Source of the DNA: Pomphorhynchus laevis
Lineage: Eukaryota; Acanthocephala; Palaeacanthocephala; Echinorhynchida; Pomphorhynchidae
Assembly: GCA_012934845.2 (NCBI GenBank)
Contig: WNNJ02000272.1
Coordinates: forward strand, 118,623 to 182,622
Direction: 5' to 3'
DNA: 64,000 nt
Below the pieces are notes generated by a model. It was given only the letters and a program-made list of their open reading frames with translations, made no database searches and had not been told where the DNA came from. A program made the position numbers and the translations under genes. This document shows positions 32,100 to 42,572 of the stretch, piece by piece; the first letter of the stretch is position 1, and each line of letters opens with the position of its first letter.

Positions 32100-35000
32100 A
32101 AAATAAGTGATATATGTGTAATTGAAATTACACAAAGTCTTCTTCGTTGCCCATCATAATTTTTCACTCTTTAATATAATAGAAATATACAACTGTCTAT
32201 ACTGTAACTTCATGCAAAGTAAACTTTCTCATTCCGATATCGATAATGATAATAAAACAAGCTTAAATATTCTCGTTTCCTTTCCCTTGTGTTAGGTGAT
32301 TTTTGTTTTGACTCGCAATCTGTCACATTATTGCATTTTACAGTATTTCCGAGTATCCACTGTAAAGTATTGTATAATTATCGTGGTTATTATAATAATA
32401 CGCATGTAGTACGTGATAGGTCCACCAACCAATTACCATAATTATTGCAGCCGATACTTTTCCGTCGGTACCACTGTCTAACCGAAATTAAAATAATAAA
32501 TGATGGGAAGCAGAACTTGCCAACCATTTTGGGACACCGCCAGTAAATCTCTGTGAATTTATTCAGTATTCAAACAATATACTTATTCCACAATTCTCAG
32601 AGGCTGGAAAGAGTGAAAGTATAGTTGTCGTAAGAAGTAATCACCAGTAATTCATACAAGCGGAAATGCATTTTAATAATTGTCTTTATATATCCTATAT
32701 ATAGACAGTATAAATTGTGTTTACTTCAAAAACCACAAGTTTTTCGTTCCGGTTTTGGTATTTCTGCAGCACAGCTTCTATTTTTTTCTGCTTCAACCTC
32801 GAGCAGTTTCGTGCTTGTAAAACAATAAATTGTGTACGAGGAGGTGGCCGAGAGTTGCGACTATATATTTTCCGCTTGACTATTATCATTTCATTAGGCT
32901 TTTAATAAAAACGGTTAACGAGATAGTAGATAAATGAGAACAACATAAATGTGGTCTGACGAGAAGAATCGGAAAAACGAAGACTTGTCACTAGGACAAT
33001 TAGTGATGCCATCTGATGGCATCAATTTGCTCTCATCATCAGCCTCTTCTCTTTATTTCTAGCCCTCTTTTACTTTCTCGTCGCTGTTTATGCATGTGCT
33101 GAATTTGAGATAAAAATGAAAATGGAAACAGAAAACAGTAAAGAAAATAGATATAATATATATGAAGACTCATCATCATAAGTTCCCAACCCACCGCCAC
33201 CACCACAAACTGTAATGCTGCTAACGGTAGTACCAGCAACCTATAATTGTTGATTAAAAACACAGACACCACCAGAACTTAAACTGGTTTTCTAATGCAT
33301 TTAAGTTTTTTCCGCTATTTGTATGTTCTATTTTGCGGCGTATGCTGGTATTGATGTACCCGATACTTCTGCATGTAATAATGTTTAATTGCTTATAAAT
33401 GCAGCGGATCCACCTTTGCAATCACAATCTACCACCACTAATATGCTAGAATCACAGCTTAAAATAATAAAAAAAGCTTTCGCTTCGATACTTTTTTTCT
33501 GATTTATAAAACAGTTATAGCGGCACATTATTCATCTATTATATCAGAACGTCAGTGATGCTGTTCAGCGTTTCGCTATTTCTTTCTTAAGTAGTACCAA
33601 CAATAAGGTAACAACTGGCTTTTACTGGTATCATTCAATTGATTATTTAGTTTATCTTATATATGTTGTAAAAATATACATACTGATATATAATATATCA
33701 ATATATATGTAAATATATATTGATATTCTAGTTATTATTTGTTAAGTTATTGATAAGTGCTCAAATTTATTGAATTATTAAATATTGAAAACTATTATTA
33801 AATTATTAAATATTGAATTGATATATGTTAAATCAATGTTAAATTATTGTATTTTATGACGAATTGTCATTTAAGATCCACCATCATGAAACCGTAATTT
33901 GACAAGTAAATAATTAGCAAGTTCTGATAAAACAAATTAGCTATAAACTATTTAAAATATATCTTTCTTAAATATTCATTGTTATAGCGTCTGTCATATT
34001 ATGTATTATGACGCTAGTAAAGCATTTTGATTTATTAGGTAAGTATTCGATGCCGATATTAAAACCTTATTGTTTTCATATTGTTTTCAATCTTAATGTA
34101 ATGTGAAGGCACTTTCTGTATGTATTTATCAAAGGTTAGAAAATGTGTACTATTGTAGCATATCTCTCTCTTGTTCTGCATTGAACATGTATAAATTTAT
34201 AAATGCTAAGTGTCAGTTTGCCATTTTCGTGTGATATAGTCGTTTATTCAAAAAATGACAACTAACTTGCCTTTGAATCATGCTGTTAGGCTAATATTTA
34301 TTTAAACTGATAACTCTAACGGCATAGTCAAGGATTTTCAAAATGTGCAACCAAATCGAGAATAAACTAATATAGCTTAATAGATAAAGTAGTGAAATGT
34401 ACAATTCATATATCATATTTCAGTGATAAATGAGAAAAACCTATATCACTCGAAGATGGTCATGATATTTGACAGCTAAACTTTTCGAAATGAGCAAAGG
34501 CATTCCAGCAGTAAAAAATAATTTCATCGGGCACAATAAATTACAAAACATCGATATCATGTTTTGACGCACTTTATGATCTATTGTTTAAAAACATGCT
34601 TACTGAACGAATCAGGCGATATGCGCTATTGGATACCCAAGCATTTCGCTAAACTGGAAATATTCTCCAAGTAATATATTTTAGTGATTATTACGCAGTA
34701 AACGCTTGAAAATGAGCTGCCTTTGTGATAAAAAATATATATAAACGTCTAGCTGCTATTTTTAGAACAAATTAACAACGTCCCTTAAAAAATGGAAATC
34801 AATGTTTTTAGCATTACAAGTAAAGAAGCCAATATACGGTGACAAATTAATGTGACTATATAACAAGCTAACATAAGCGAATTAATATGATATTTATTTG
34901 AAGAAAGAAACGTTGCAGTAATTGCAGTAAATTTTTGCATTAAACAAATCTAATAATAAATCAATAATCTAAAAACAATACAAATCAGATAGGTTTAGGT

Positions 35001-35200
35001 TTTTAATATGCTGTTAATGTGTATTTTGTTTAACTAAACATACACTGCAAATAATTAAAAATAAATGTGTAATTCTAATTGTTTTTTACAGTTATAAAAT
35101 AAAATATGAAATTCAATATATTTATATATTTACTTTGTATTTTAAAAAAGGAATTTATAATGTGATGAATGATAACTAGTAAATATTCAAATTTCAGCGT
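32100..35200. other. Long stretch without a supported gene
   Basis: Small overlapping open frames at 32695-32905 and 33039-33272 lie on both strands and show no family features. I see no repeats of note beyond AT runs near 33700. Confidence 0.5.
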
Positions 35201-35267
35201 TTTAATCAAGTACAACTATCTTTTAGCTGTATTTTCTGAACTGGTAGAGGTTGGCCGTATTACTGGC

Positions 35268-35425
35268 TAGACGAGCAATCTATCGTATTTTCCATTGATT
35301 GCTGTTATCAACTGTTCCAGGTGTTTAAACTGATAATTCAGTCCACGTATTTTTAGTGGTTCATTGATTAAATATTTACCAAACTTGTACTGATCGTCCT
35401 CGATGTCTAACTGTTGACTGCAGTT
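35268..35425 (-). CDS. Open segment of unknown origin (possible terminal exon)
   Basis: Minus strand, after acceptor-like AACTGCAG and CAACAG: LDIEDDQYKFGKYLINEPLK, then IRGLNYQFKHLEQLITAING, ending KYDRLLV and a TAG. The composition is protein-like and differs from nearby AT-rich DNA. It could equally belong to the RTE-like remnant just upstream. I do not recognise it. Confidence 0.25.
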
Positions 35426-35439
35426 CACTGTTAGACACT

Positions 35440-35610
35440 GTAGTCCAGTGTCGGATCATTCGCAATATTTGCCCACCTATTCACGTGGCATTTGATGGAA
35501 CCGAACCACCTGAGTGTGCTCCGCTCCAATACATGTCGGGTATCAATGATCCGTATTTGGTTAAAAATATTATCATTGTTAATACGGTCCTTCAAGAAGA
35601 TTCTGCAAAA
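35440..35610 (-). pseudogene. RTE-like RT C-terminal remnant
   Basis: Minus strand: DRINNDNIFNQIRIIDTR, then HVLERSTLRWFGSIKCHVNR. The LRWFG block after an asparagine-rich helix matches the C-terminus of RTE-type reverse transcriptases, as at 47.1-47.3 kb. It is short and isolated. Confidence 0.45.
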
Positions 35611-35799
35611 TAGACTTTACATCCTCAGATGCTAGGCTTCTTGCATACAACAAAATATTCCAATGTTTGTTTAAACTTAGTGTGCGTTTGCTAAAGTTAT
35701 ATTTATTGTTAATGTATCAATGTAGATTATCATATATGTAGATTAACACAGGCTAATGATACATTTATATCATGTAATTTGATTATCTGGCATAATTTC

Positions 35800-36600
35800 T
35801 TATTTTAATATTGAGTATGTTATGTTATAAATTTCATTATTGTATGTACTATATTTAATACTATATGGTATGCATGAATGTTCATGCAAAAATATGTTTC
35901 CTGTGAATTTAAACACATCATATTTACGATATAAGTTGATAATAGAATTAATTGATGTTAATTTAATGTTCATATCTAGATATATGCCTTTTTGATCATC
36001 AATATTGGTTTTGAAGATATTTAAGTTATCCATTTCCTCGGATTTAGGATATGTTAATTTATAGGAACAAAGGAAATCAAATATCAAATGAATAATTCAA
36101 TATTTCAATGCCAACTGTCATCATTATCAGTAAAAATAAAATTGTTACAGTAATTGGAAACTGTAACATTTTTTTCTCATGATTATGGCAGTTGATATTG
36201 AAATATTGAATAATTCCTTTGATCTTTGATTTGTTTTTCATTTGTTCCTATAAATTAACAGATATTGATTTTATTAAGAATAAGCTACCTGGATAAATTT
36301 GTTCGCTTATTGAATAAAAATTGTTGGAGTTAAATACAATATATCATCAATATATCGAAACATATATGTCATATCTTTATATAATTTAGATTTAGTTTTT
36401 ACACAGTTAAGAACAAATTCATATTCTATAAAGCTTAAAAACAAGTCAGCTATAATTGGGCTACTATTACCACTCATTGGAACGCCTTTTACTTGCCTAA
36501 ATATAGATGTCTCTATCTTTAAATAATTTGATTTATTAAAATACTTAAGGATTCTAATAATTCAATTTTATCCATATATTTATATTTACTTGATTGCTTA
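35800..36600 (-). pseudogene. Penelope-like RT fragment split by a MITE
   Basis: Minus strand. 36600-36270 encodes the region around MSGNSSPIIADLFLSFIEYE, and the YIDDI motif across a frame break. 36010-35800 encodes DMNIKLTSINSIINLYRKYD and HEHSCIPYSIKYSTYNNEIY. Between them lies an insertion (about 36014-36266) with a 209-bp inverted-repeat element inside it. The flanks ATATTGGTTTT and ATATTGATTTT look like an 11-bp duplication from the outer insertion. Confidence 0.6.
36052..36260. mobile_element. MITE with ~80-bp terminal inverted repeats
   Basis: Ends TGTTAATTTATAGGAACAAA and its reverse complement. The inverted repeats extend about 80 bp with small indels (shared ATTCAATATTTCAAT), leaving about 45 bp in the centre. 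GATA flanks both sides (36048-36051, 36261-36264). It is non-coding and sits within a PLE RT fragment. Confidence 0.65.
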
Positions 36601-36609
36601 CTTTTTGTA

Positions 36610-36647
36610 GGCTCCGTAGCTCAATTGGTTAGATCATCGTACTTATA
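36610..36647 (+). tRNA. 5' half of a tRNA-Ile(UAU)-like sequence, fused to PLE
   Basis: GGCTCCG acceptor strand, TA, D-arm GCTCAATTGGTTAGATC, then an anticodon arm reaching CTTATA with anticodon TAT. The sequence ends there; the 3' half is missing. The next base starts GAGGAAT, the first base after the predicted cleavage site in the PLE hammerhead-like structure. It is not a functional tRNA gene, and probably arose by template switching or ligation. Confidence 0.6.
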
Positions 36648-36930
36648 GAGGAATTATGGGCTGAAATCTGATAGCATAGCAGTTTCTCCTGATGACCTCT
36701 CTAATTCTTATTCTGATACAACGTCTGTTATTTATTAGTCAATTCATAAAATTTGACTTTTATTTTAAATTTCAATTTTTTTATTTTAACTTTTTACAAA
36801 TTATAAAAAATCTTATAGCAATTATTTATTTTACTATTTAATTATTAAATTTTGATTTAGCATTATGATTATGTTTTGTTTATTTTATAATTATATTAAA
36901 TACGTAGACTCAGTTAGCTGATTTGATATA
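36648..36930 (+). repeat. PLE 3' end beginning at the predicted ribozyme cleavage site
   Basis: GAGGAATTATGGGCT, GAAA, TCTGATAG, CATAGCAG, TTTCTC, CTGATGA, CTCTCTAATTC, then the usual tail to TACGTAGACTCAGTTAGCTG. Pairings GAGGAA/TTTCTC and GAATTA/TAATTC plus GGG/CTC are visible. The strand that would precede GAGGAAT (CTGCTATG...GTC) is absent and replaced by the tRNA half. Confidence 0.6.
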
Positions 36931-37056
36931 TTTCATGTCCTCATATATTTTAGATTTATTTTTTACACATTTATTAACAAATTCATATTCTATAAAGCTT
37001 AAAAATAAGTCAGCTATAAATGAGCTACTATTATCTCCCATTTGACTATTTAATAT
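36931..37056 (-). pseudogene. Penelope-like RT scrap
   Basis: Minus strand: MGDNSSSFIADLFLSFIEYE, then FVNKCVKNKSKIYEDMKY. It is the RT segment before the YIDD motif, fused to the PLE 3' end in opposite orientation. Confidence 0.55.
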
Positions 37057-37071
37057 ATATATATATATGTC

Positions 37072-37451
37072 TAGAAGTGACATGGTGACTGAAAGTCGTG
37101 AATCGAAGTCCAGTCTATCAAGCAACACCATTTAGTATAAATGCCGTATTTCGTAAGAAATCCTGGACCGTTGTCTACTCAGCACATTCGTGCATTACTA
37201 TTATACCTGCCGTATCCATTTAGGATCCAACGAGTGCAGCGACAATTCAGCAACAACCTCTGCCTAGTGTTTAAGGATGGTCCGCACAGCAATTCGATCT
37301 GGTTAAGAGCGAAAGCCTCAGACAATTAAGCAAGGTGTCGGAAACGCCTTTATTCACAATGTCACACAGGCAACCGAAACGACCAGTGTGTACCTCATTC
37401 TACTGATGAGTGTTGCCGGGTACTCATCATTTCGATGCTGAAGTGGTCGTC
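37072..37451 (+). mobile_element. Family-B hammerhead SINE-like unit (380 bp, cleavage site to cleavage site)
   Basis: Starts TAGAAGTGACATGG immediately after a GTC and ends at the next GTC (37449-37451), which is again followed by TAGAAGTGACATGG. Near the start is a box-B-like AATCGAAGTCC (37101-37111), as in pol III genes. The 3' part carries GGCAACC-GAAA (37376-37379), CGACCA, TCATTCTA, CTGATGA (37403-37409), GTTGCC and TGGTCGTC. Pairings: GGCAAC/GTTGCC, ACGACCA/TGGTCGT, TAGAA/TTCTA then TGA/TCA. The core is complete. The next unit stops in a TA microsatellite after 65 bp. Confidence 0.7.
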
Positions 37452-37514
37452 TAGAAGTGACATGGTGACTGAAAGTCGTGAATCGAAGTCCAGTCTATCA
37501 AGCAACACCATTTA

Positions 37515-37515
<1 letters not shown>

Positions 37516-37582
<67 letters not shown>
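37516..37582. repeat. (TA)n microsatellite
   Basis: About 33 uninterrupted TA units, directly after the partial second family-B unit, where the first unit has TATAAATGC. The expansion replaced the rest of the unit. Confidence 0.95.
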
Positions 37583-37585
<3 letters not shown>

Positions 37586-37739
37586 TAATGTACAGTGCAT
37601 GTATCAGACTGAATATGCATATCACATGCAAATTTTAACGCATTGAATTGTATATTATCACTACATAGTTTCTACCGTGAAATACTACATTTTTATTATT
37701 CATGTACTTTGCATATACAGTACATGCATTATATATGAT

Positions 37740-38368
37740 GTTAAATAATTGGATTTAATAATGTTTTGCTATAACGTCTACTACAAACTAATCTAATTAT
37801 CATAGAAGGAATGCTCATATCTAGATATATACATTTTTTATCATCAATATTAGTTTTATTAAGAATAAGGCTACCCAGATAAATTTGTTCGTTTATCGAA
37901 TATAAATTAATAGAGTTAATACAAATATATAGAAACATTTTGAATCTTTATATAGTTTATATTTATATTTTAAACAAATTTGAACAAATATATGTATATC
38001 TATTTTTTAATATAAAATATAATTAATTTTTCTAACGCTTCCTTAATATCTACTAAATCTACATTTGTATAAAGCGTACTAAAAGCGTATTTATTTTTTG
38101 AAAATTTATTCCTTTTAGATGTCATCAGCAGGAACTTCTATTTTATCAGGTTTAGTCCTTATTCCTCAATACAAAACATTTTATTTACTATTCATAAAAA
38201 TTTCCCTTTTAAGATTTTAAATTTACCTTTTATAATATTTTATTAACTGATATATCTTATTATTTTATGCTTGATTTTATTTTTATAGTAGCCTAGTTTA
38301 AAATATGCATCTATTAAATTATTTAAACGATTTTGAAGAAAACCAATATTATTATACATTCAACAACA
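37740..38368 (-). pseudogene. Penelope-like fragments, heavily decayed
   Basis: Minus strand: SINEQIYLGSLILNKTNIDD at 37940-37800; at 38040-38160 the start of the RT region joined to a family-A structure remnant (TTCCTG, CTGATGA near 38100-38160); at 38200-38368 the thumb region (QNRLNNLIDAYFKLGYY). The last piece is interrupted at about 38368 by the CR1-like element and resumes at 39947. Confidence 0.55.
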
Positions 38369-38369
38369 T

Positions 38370-39953
38370 ACAAGCATTAGCTCAAATAGCTGGCTCACAA
38401 TAAGTTCGTAAATAAATTAATTAGTTATTAAAATAAGGAAATGCAACACGAAACATTGATTGATCCATTCGTAGTCTTCTTTTAAAAGTATTAAGTGAAC
38501 TGCATCCAACGGTGTCTGCATCAAGGTTGTTCCAAAGCTCAACAATTCTATCAAATTGCATCGCGCCCAATTTCTGTACTCTGTTTCTTCGAATAGTTAA
38601 AGAATGACCGCGAAGAACATTTGAACCACGTAGTTGAACCCTACTCCGAAGAGGGTGATGAGGACGTTGGAATAAATGCCAAACAAGGCACATATCCATG
38701 TACCGACGGGTCCATGTGACGGTCTCAAGTCCTAATGATCTCAGTCTGTCTTCATAAGGCAGCGACGCCAACGTTGGTGCTAGCTTTGTTGCCCTGCGAA
38801 GTACCCTCTCTGATTTCTTATGTTCATGCACAGTACGTAGGTATACAACCGGAGCTGCATATAAAAGTCTACTCAATACATGTGCCAAAATCAGAGGCCG
38901 AAGAGCAGTCGGATTAACGCGAACAAACGCGCGTCGAATCATACCTATCATTTTATTGGAGTTGGCACAAGCTTGATCAGTGTGCTTTTTAGTTGATAAA
39001 TTAGAGGTAACCCATACTCCTAAATCTTTGTAACTATCGACACTTTCCACAATACAGCCCTTATATGTGTAACAAGCTGATGTTAGTTGCTTGCGAGCAT
39101 TACCAATAATACGCATGTGTTTGCATTTCGAAACATTTATCACAAGCTTGTTTGACGCCGCCCACAACTCCACATTATCTATGTCAGTTTGCAAATTATC
39201 AACATCCTCACATGAATGAATGGGCCGCCATATTTTTAAGTCATCTGCATACAAACATGATCGAGAGCGAATGCACCCAGGCAAATCGTTAACATAAATG
39301 CTGAATAAAAGCGGACCCAAAACTGAACCTTGAGGTACTCCAATATGACATTCTCTAGACACAGACAATGACCAATCGACAAGTACTCGAAAGCAACGAT
39401 CACGAAGAAATTCTCTAATCCAATCAACTATTATGTTTGGGAGTCCAGTATTGACAAGTTTCTGAAGAAGTAGACCATGATCTACTCTATCAAAAGCTTT
39501 AGAAAAGTCGAAGAATATAATGTCTGTATCGATATAGTGTGCCTTATTCGCTGTCCAATCAAGATGAGCATCAAGCAAATTTGAAACAGTTGAATAACCC
39601 TCCCGAAATCCGTGCTGATTAGGAACTAAAATTTTTCCTACACGAAAAAACTCAATCATGTAGCGATGCACAAACCTCTCCAACACTCTACAGCAAATGC
39701 AGGTAATGCTCACCGGCCTATAATTCTCGACGGAAGAGCGATCTCCCTTCTTGAAGTAGGGAAGAACAATTGACTGCTTCCACACATTAGGAAGAGATCT
39801 TTCTAAGATTGACTGGCGAAAAATTGCACAGAGAGGAACGCAAATTGAGCCTGCTAATCTGCGCAGATAAACAGAAGGTAGCAAGTCACAACCTCTTGAA
39901 TTATTTGCTTTTAGACGGCGTAATTCGGAATAGACTTTAGCTGGCGTTATCAA
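38370..39953 (-). mobile_element. CR1-like non-LTR element, 5'-truncated
   Basis: Body of the minus-strand RT ORF below plus about 50 bp of 3' UTR. It is inserted in a PLE thumb region. The flanks read AATATTATTATACAT (left) and AATATCATTACATATT (right), consistent with a target duplication of about 13-14 bp that has diverged. The left-hand end is the 3' end of the element. Confidence 0.7.
38421..39953 (-). CDS. Reverse transcriptase of CR1-like element (open, 510 aa)
   Basis: Open minus-strand frame of 510 codons without a stop, the best preserved RT in the window. Motifs in order: KANNSRGCDLLPSVYLRRL, VLPYFKKGDRSSVENYRPVS (RT motif 1), NQHGFREGYSTVSNLLDAH, IIFFDFSKAFDRVDH (catalytic Asp), GVPQGSVLGPLLFSIYVNDL, CLYADDLKIW (catalytic YADD), NKLVINVSKCKHMRI, YKDLGVWVTSNLSTKKH, then the C-terminal RRATKL, LPYEDRLRSLGLETV and NRVQKLGAMQFDRIVELWNN. 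The endonuclease and ORF1 are missing through 5' truncation. It uses more GC-rich codons than its surroundings. A truncated relative is at 59.8-60.4 kb. Confidence 0.92.
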   Translation of the reverse strand: MITPAKVYSELRRLKANNSRGCDLLPSVYLRRLAGSICVPLCAIFRQSILERSLPNVWKQSIVLPYFKKGDRSSVENYRPVSITCICCRVLERFVHRYMIEFFRVGKILVPNQHGFREGYSTVSNLLDAHLDWTANKAHYIDTDIIFFDFSKAFDRVDHGLLLQKLVNTGLPNIIVDWIREFLRDRCFRVLVDWSLSVSRECHIGVPQGSVLGPLLFSIYVNDLPGCIRSRSCLYADDLKIWRPIHSCEDVDNLQTDIDNVELWAASNKLVINVSKCKHMRIIGNARKQLTSACYTYKGCIVESVDSYKDLGVWVTSNLSTKKHTDQACANSNKMIGMIRRAFVRVNPTALRPLILAHVLSRLLYAAPVVYLRTVHEHKKSERVLRRATKLAPTLASLPYEDRLRSLGLETVTWTRRYMDMCLVWHLFQRPHHPLRSRVQLRGSNVLRGHSLTIRRNRVQKLGAMQFDRIVELWNNLDADTVGCSSLNTFKRRLRMDQSMFRVAFPYFNN

Positions 39954-40141
39954 ATATCATTACATATTGTTGCAATTCTTAAAATTTCATTATTTAATGT
40001 ATTATATTTTATATTATATGGTATGCATGAATGCTCATGCAAAAATATGTTTCTTGTAAATTTAAATATGTCATCTTTACGATATAAATTAATAGTAGTT
40101 TTAATGGATGTTAATTTAATGTTCATATCAAATATGAACAT
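39947..40141 (-). pseudogene. Penelope-like RT fragment, continuing after CR1 insertion
   Basis: Minus strand: FDMNIKLTSIKTTINLYRKD, HEHSCIPYNIKYNTLNNEIL, ATICND. It ends at 40141 in a short inverted repeat (TGTTCATAT/ATATGAACA) and joins the sequence also found at 30590. Confidence 0.6.
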
Positions 40142-40142
40142 T

Positions 40143-40262
40143 AAAGAATATTCAATGTGTTGGATTGAGAAAATAGTTTATCTATTGGTAATGCTATTTC
40201 ACAGAAAATACAGCATTCGTGTGTTTATGGCCTAGATGTTCTTTAGGTCTAGACGGATACTA
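40143..40262. repeat. Second copy of the PLE-fused sequence
   Basis: AAAGAATATTCAATGTGTTG ... TTCTTTAGGTCTAGACGG, homologous to 30590-30702. Bases 40263-41540 have no recognisable feature. Confidence 0.65.
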
Positions 40263-41539
40263 GACAATTAAACATGAGAAATTGATGAGGGGCATTCTCT
40301 CATCAATTTCAGCTTCAATAAGCTGAGCTCTGTATTGGAAGACTTTATTGGAATTACAATGTTTCTTTGGGCAACGTCTTTGTGGAGTTTACGAAAAAAG
40401 GAGAAACGAAATAATGACATTAAATAAAGTATAGTATTTCAATCAAAATGCTAGTATCGCAAAAAATGCCATTTGCGCGAATCAATTTTTTGAAAGTTGT
40501 GGGTTGATAGATCTACCAATGTGACAGGAAGAGCGAATATTATAAATGTCTCCAGCATTATTTTAAAGAAATGTTAAGTGGCTCTTTGTCAACAAAAATT
40601 TACGAGCTTATAAATATCATCGTTAATGTGTATTATTTCATGTTTTAAATTGTATAAATGTACGATATATAACCATCGCCGATTTCGTGGGTAATCGAAT
40701 TTGGGTATGGTCAATTAGTAAAAATCAAACTGGGAAATATTTTTAGTCAAGGTTTTTCACTAAATCATATATACTTCTAAACTAAACAGCTCATTCGCGA
40801 ATAATTATTTCCCATCAGATAAAGATACCAGATGATTAACCTATTGTCGGAAAAATATCAATTAAATGTGGTTATGTGATACATTCGGCTTATGGTAATT
40901 ACTTGAATGACCTCACATAGGTAAAAAGCCTCTGATTACTAGTTTAACATTTCAATACAATTTCAATTTTACGTTATTCGATAGAAGCAATAATGAACAG
41001 TTATAGCAACAGATGTACATACTATATAATGAATGCAATAGTATCCAGTGTAGTTACTTAAATCAGACATATAATGGTAGACGATGCAACGTGGCTCAGC
41101 AAAGAACCAGAAAAATTACATGTCAACGTAGCTGGACTCTAATCGAAAATGAGTGAATTTAATTGAATGACATAGAAACCATACTACTATTTTATATCAT
41201 CAGGCAGATGTACTGACTCGTTTAGCTTTCTGGAAAAAGAAGCTGTAGCAGCTTTTTATTAAAATCTCAGTTTTGCCAGAGTTGCACAAATAACATGATT
41301 TTTGAGTGAAATGGATGCCAAGCAATTGATCTCGCTTTCGTTTATTTTCATATAGTACGTGACGTTGAGACAGTATGGCCGAGAGGGTTCTAAATATAAC
41401 TTGTTTTTAAGTAAAATCATGTTTAACAGTTGTAAATAGCAAAGCAGGGCGTTTTGTATTTGGTAATATCTCAATAGTGAGAATGTTTTCTCGAAACTGA
41501 GGGAAATAAAATTAATCTCGAAATGTTATCCTTCGTAGT

Positions 41540-41800
41540 ATTCTGTCTGGAAATGACGAAGTGCAAGTTTCCGAACTCCTCCGCGACTTATCACTTGGTG
41601 GAGAAGTATATAAACGTCAAATTCATTCGACTTATCGCCAGAAACGAATTTACGCCTCTATATACGCATCACCGTTAACCCATCTCTTGCTCAAAATGGC
41701 ATTATTTTTTGCGACACTAAGCAAGAAATACGCGATTAGACAAGGACGCATAGTATCCTTTCCCATTTCCAAGACAAGTTTATCTTTGGAATGACTAAAG
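41540..41800 (+). other. Coding-like segment of unknown nature
   Basis: Open from about 41555: NDEVQVSELLRDLSLGGEVY, KRQIHSTYRQKRIYASIYA, SPLTHLLLKMALFF. The composition is protein-like. It may be an upstream part of the non-LTR element whose RT starts near 42084, but no motif shows it. Confidence 0.3.
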
Positions 41801-42083
41801 TCTAACATAATGTACCATCACCATTCTTCGATAAAATACCAGCTACGTAACATTATGCAATGATTTGGCATCATCATGCTCAAAAACATACCGACATAAG
41901 AAACATAATATCATCAAGATTATTTCGCCATCCACGTGTTTCTTAATTACGATATATTTTAAGATCAACTCATTCGTACGCCAACTTAATACCTAAAGGA
42001 TATCATATGTACATTCGATGGAAACAAATGTACATCAATTTAGTGAAGCAGCTCTATCAAGAAACGCAAATACATAATGAGAT

Positions 42084-42565
42084 TTGACAACTAAGAGAAG
42101 TGAACAGTTCCCGTTGAAACTTAACTCCACTCGAAACGGTTACGTATGCACTAATAATCCAATTGGTGCATGGGAGGCGCACTTCAAAGCGTTATATGGT
42201 CTGTTTGACAGTTTGAATAGTAATAACCATTTTGACTTAAGCTCTATTCTTGTTCCTAATACACTTCGGCGTTTTCTAGCGACTGATCTTAGCAACTCCC
42301 TAAACCAACCATTTTATGTCAATGAACTCCGAAATGCTCTAGCATATCTCAATAATCACAAAGCCACCGGTACTAACAGTATTGCGAATGAACATATTAT
42401 AGATATATTTGATATACTAGGTAAATATTGGACTAACCTGTTTAACAAAGTTTTTATTGGATACTTGCTTCAGAAGTCCTGACAAGAATCAATAGTTAAA
42501 GAACTAAATAAAAATTCTGTCGACTCTTCACATCCAAATGCATATCGCGGCATTTCAACACTTAT
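42084..42565 (+). pseudogene. Non-LTR reverse transcriptase, 5' half
   Basis: Open 42084-42482: GAWEAHFKALYGLFDSLNS, FYVNELRNALAYLNNHKAT, GTNSIANEHIIDIF, the region leading into the RT palm. After a stop the sequence SHPNAYRGIST (RT motif 1, NYRPIS-like) is reached at about 42560, where a Penelope piece intervenes. Confidence 0.6.
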
Positions 42566-42572
42566 ATTTCAT

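Noticed and set aside
36610-36647. Functional tRNA-Ile gene
   Set aside because: Only the 5' half is present; the T arm and 3' acceptor strand are replaced by PLE sequence.
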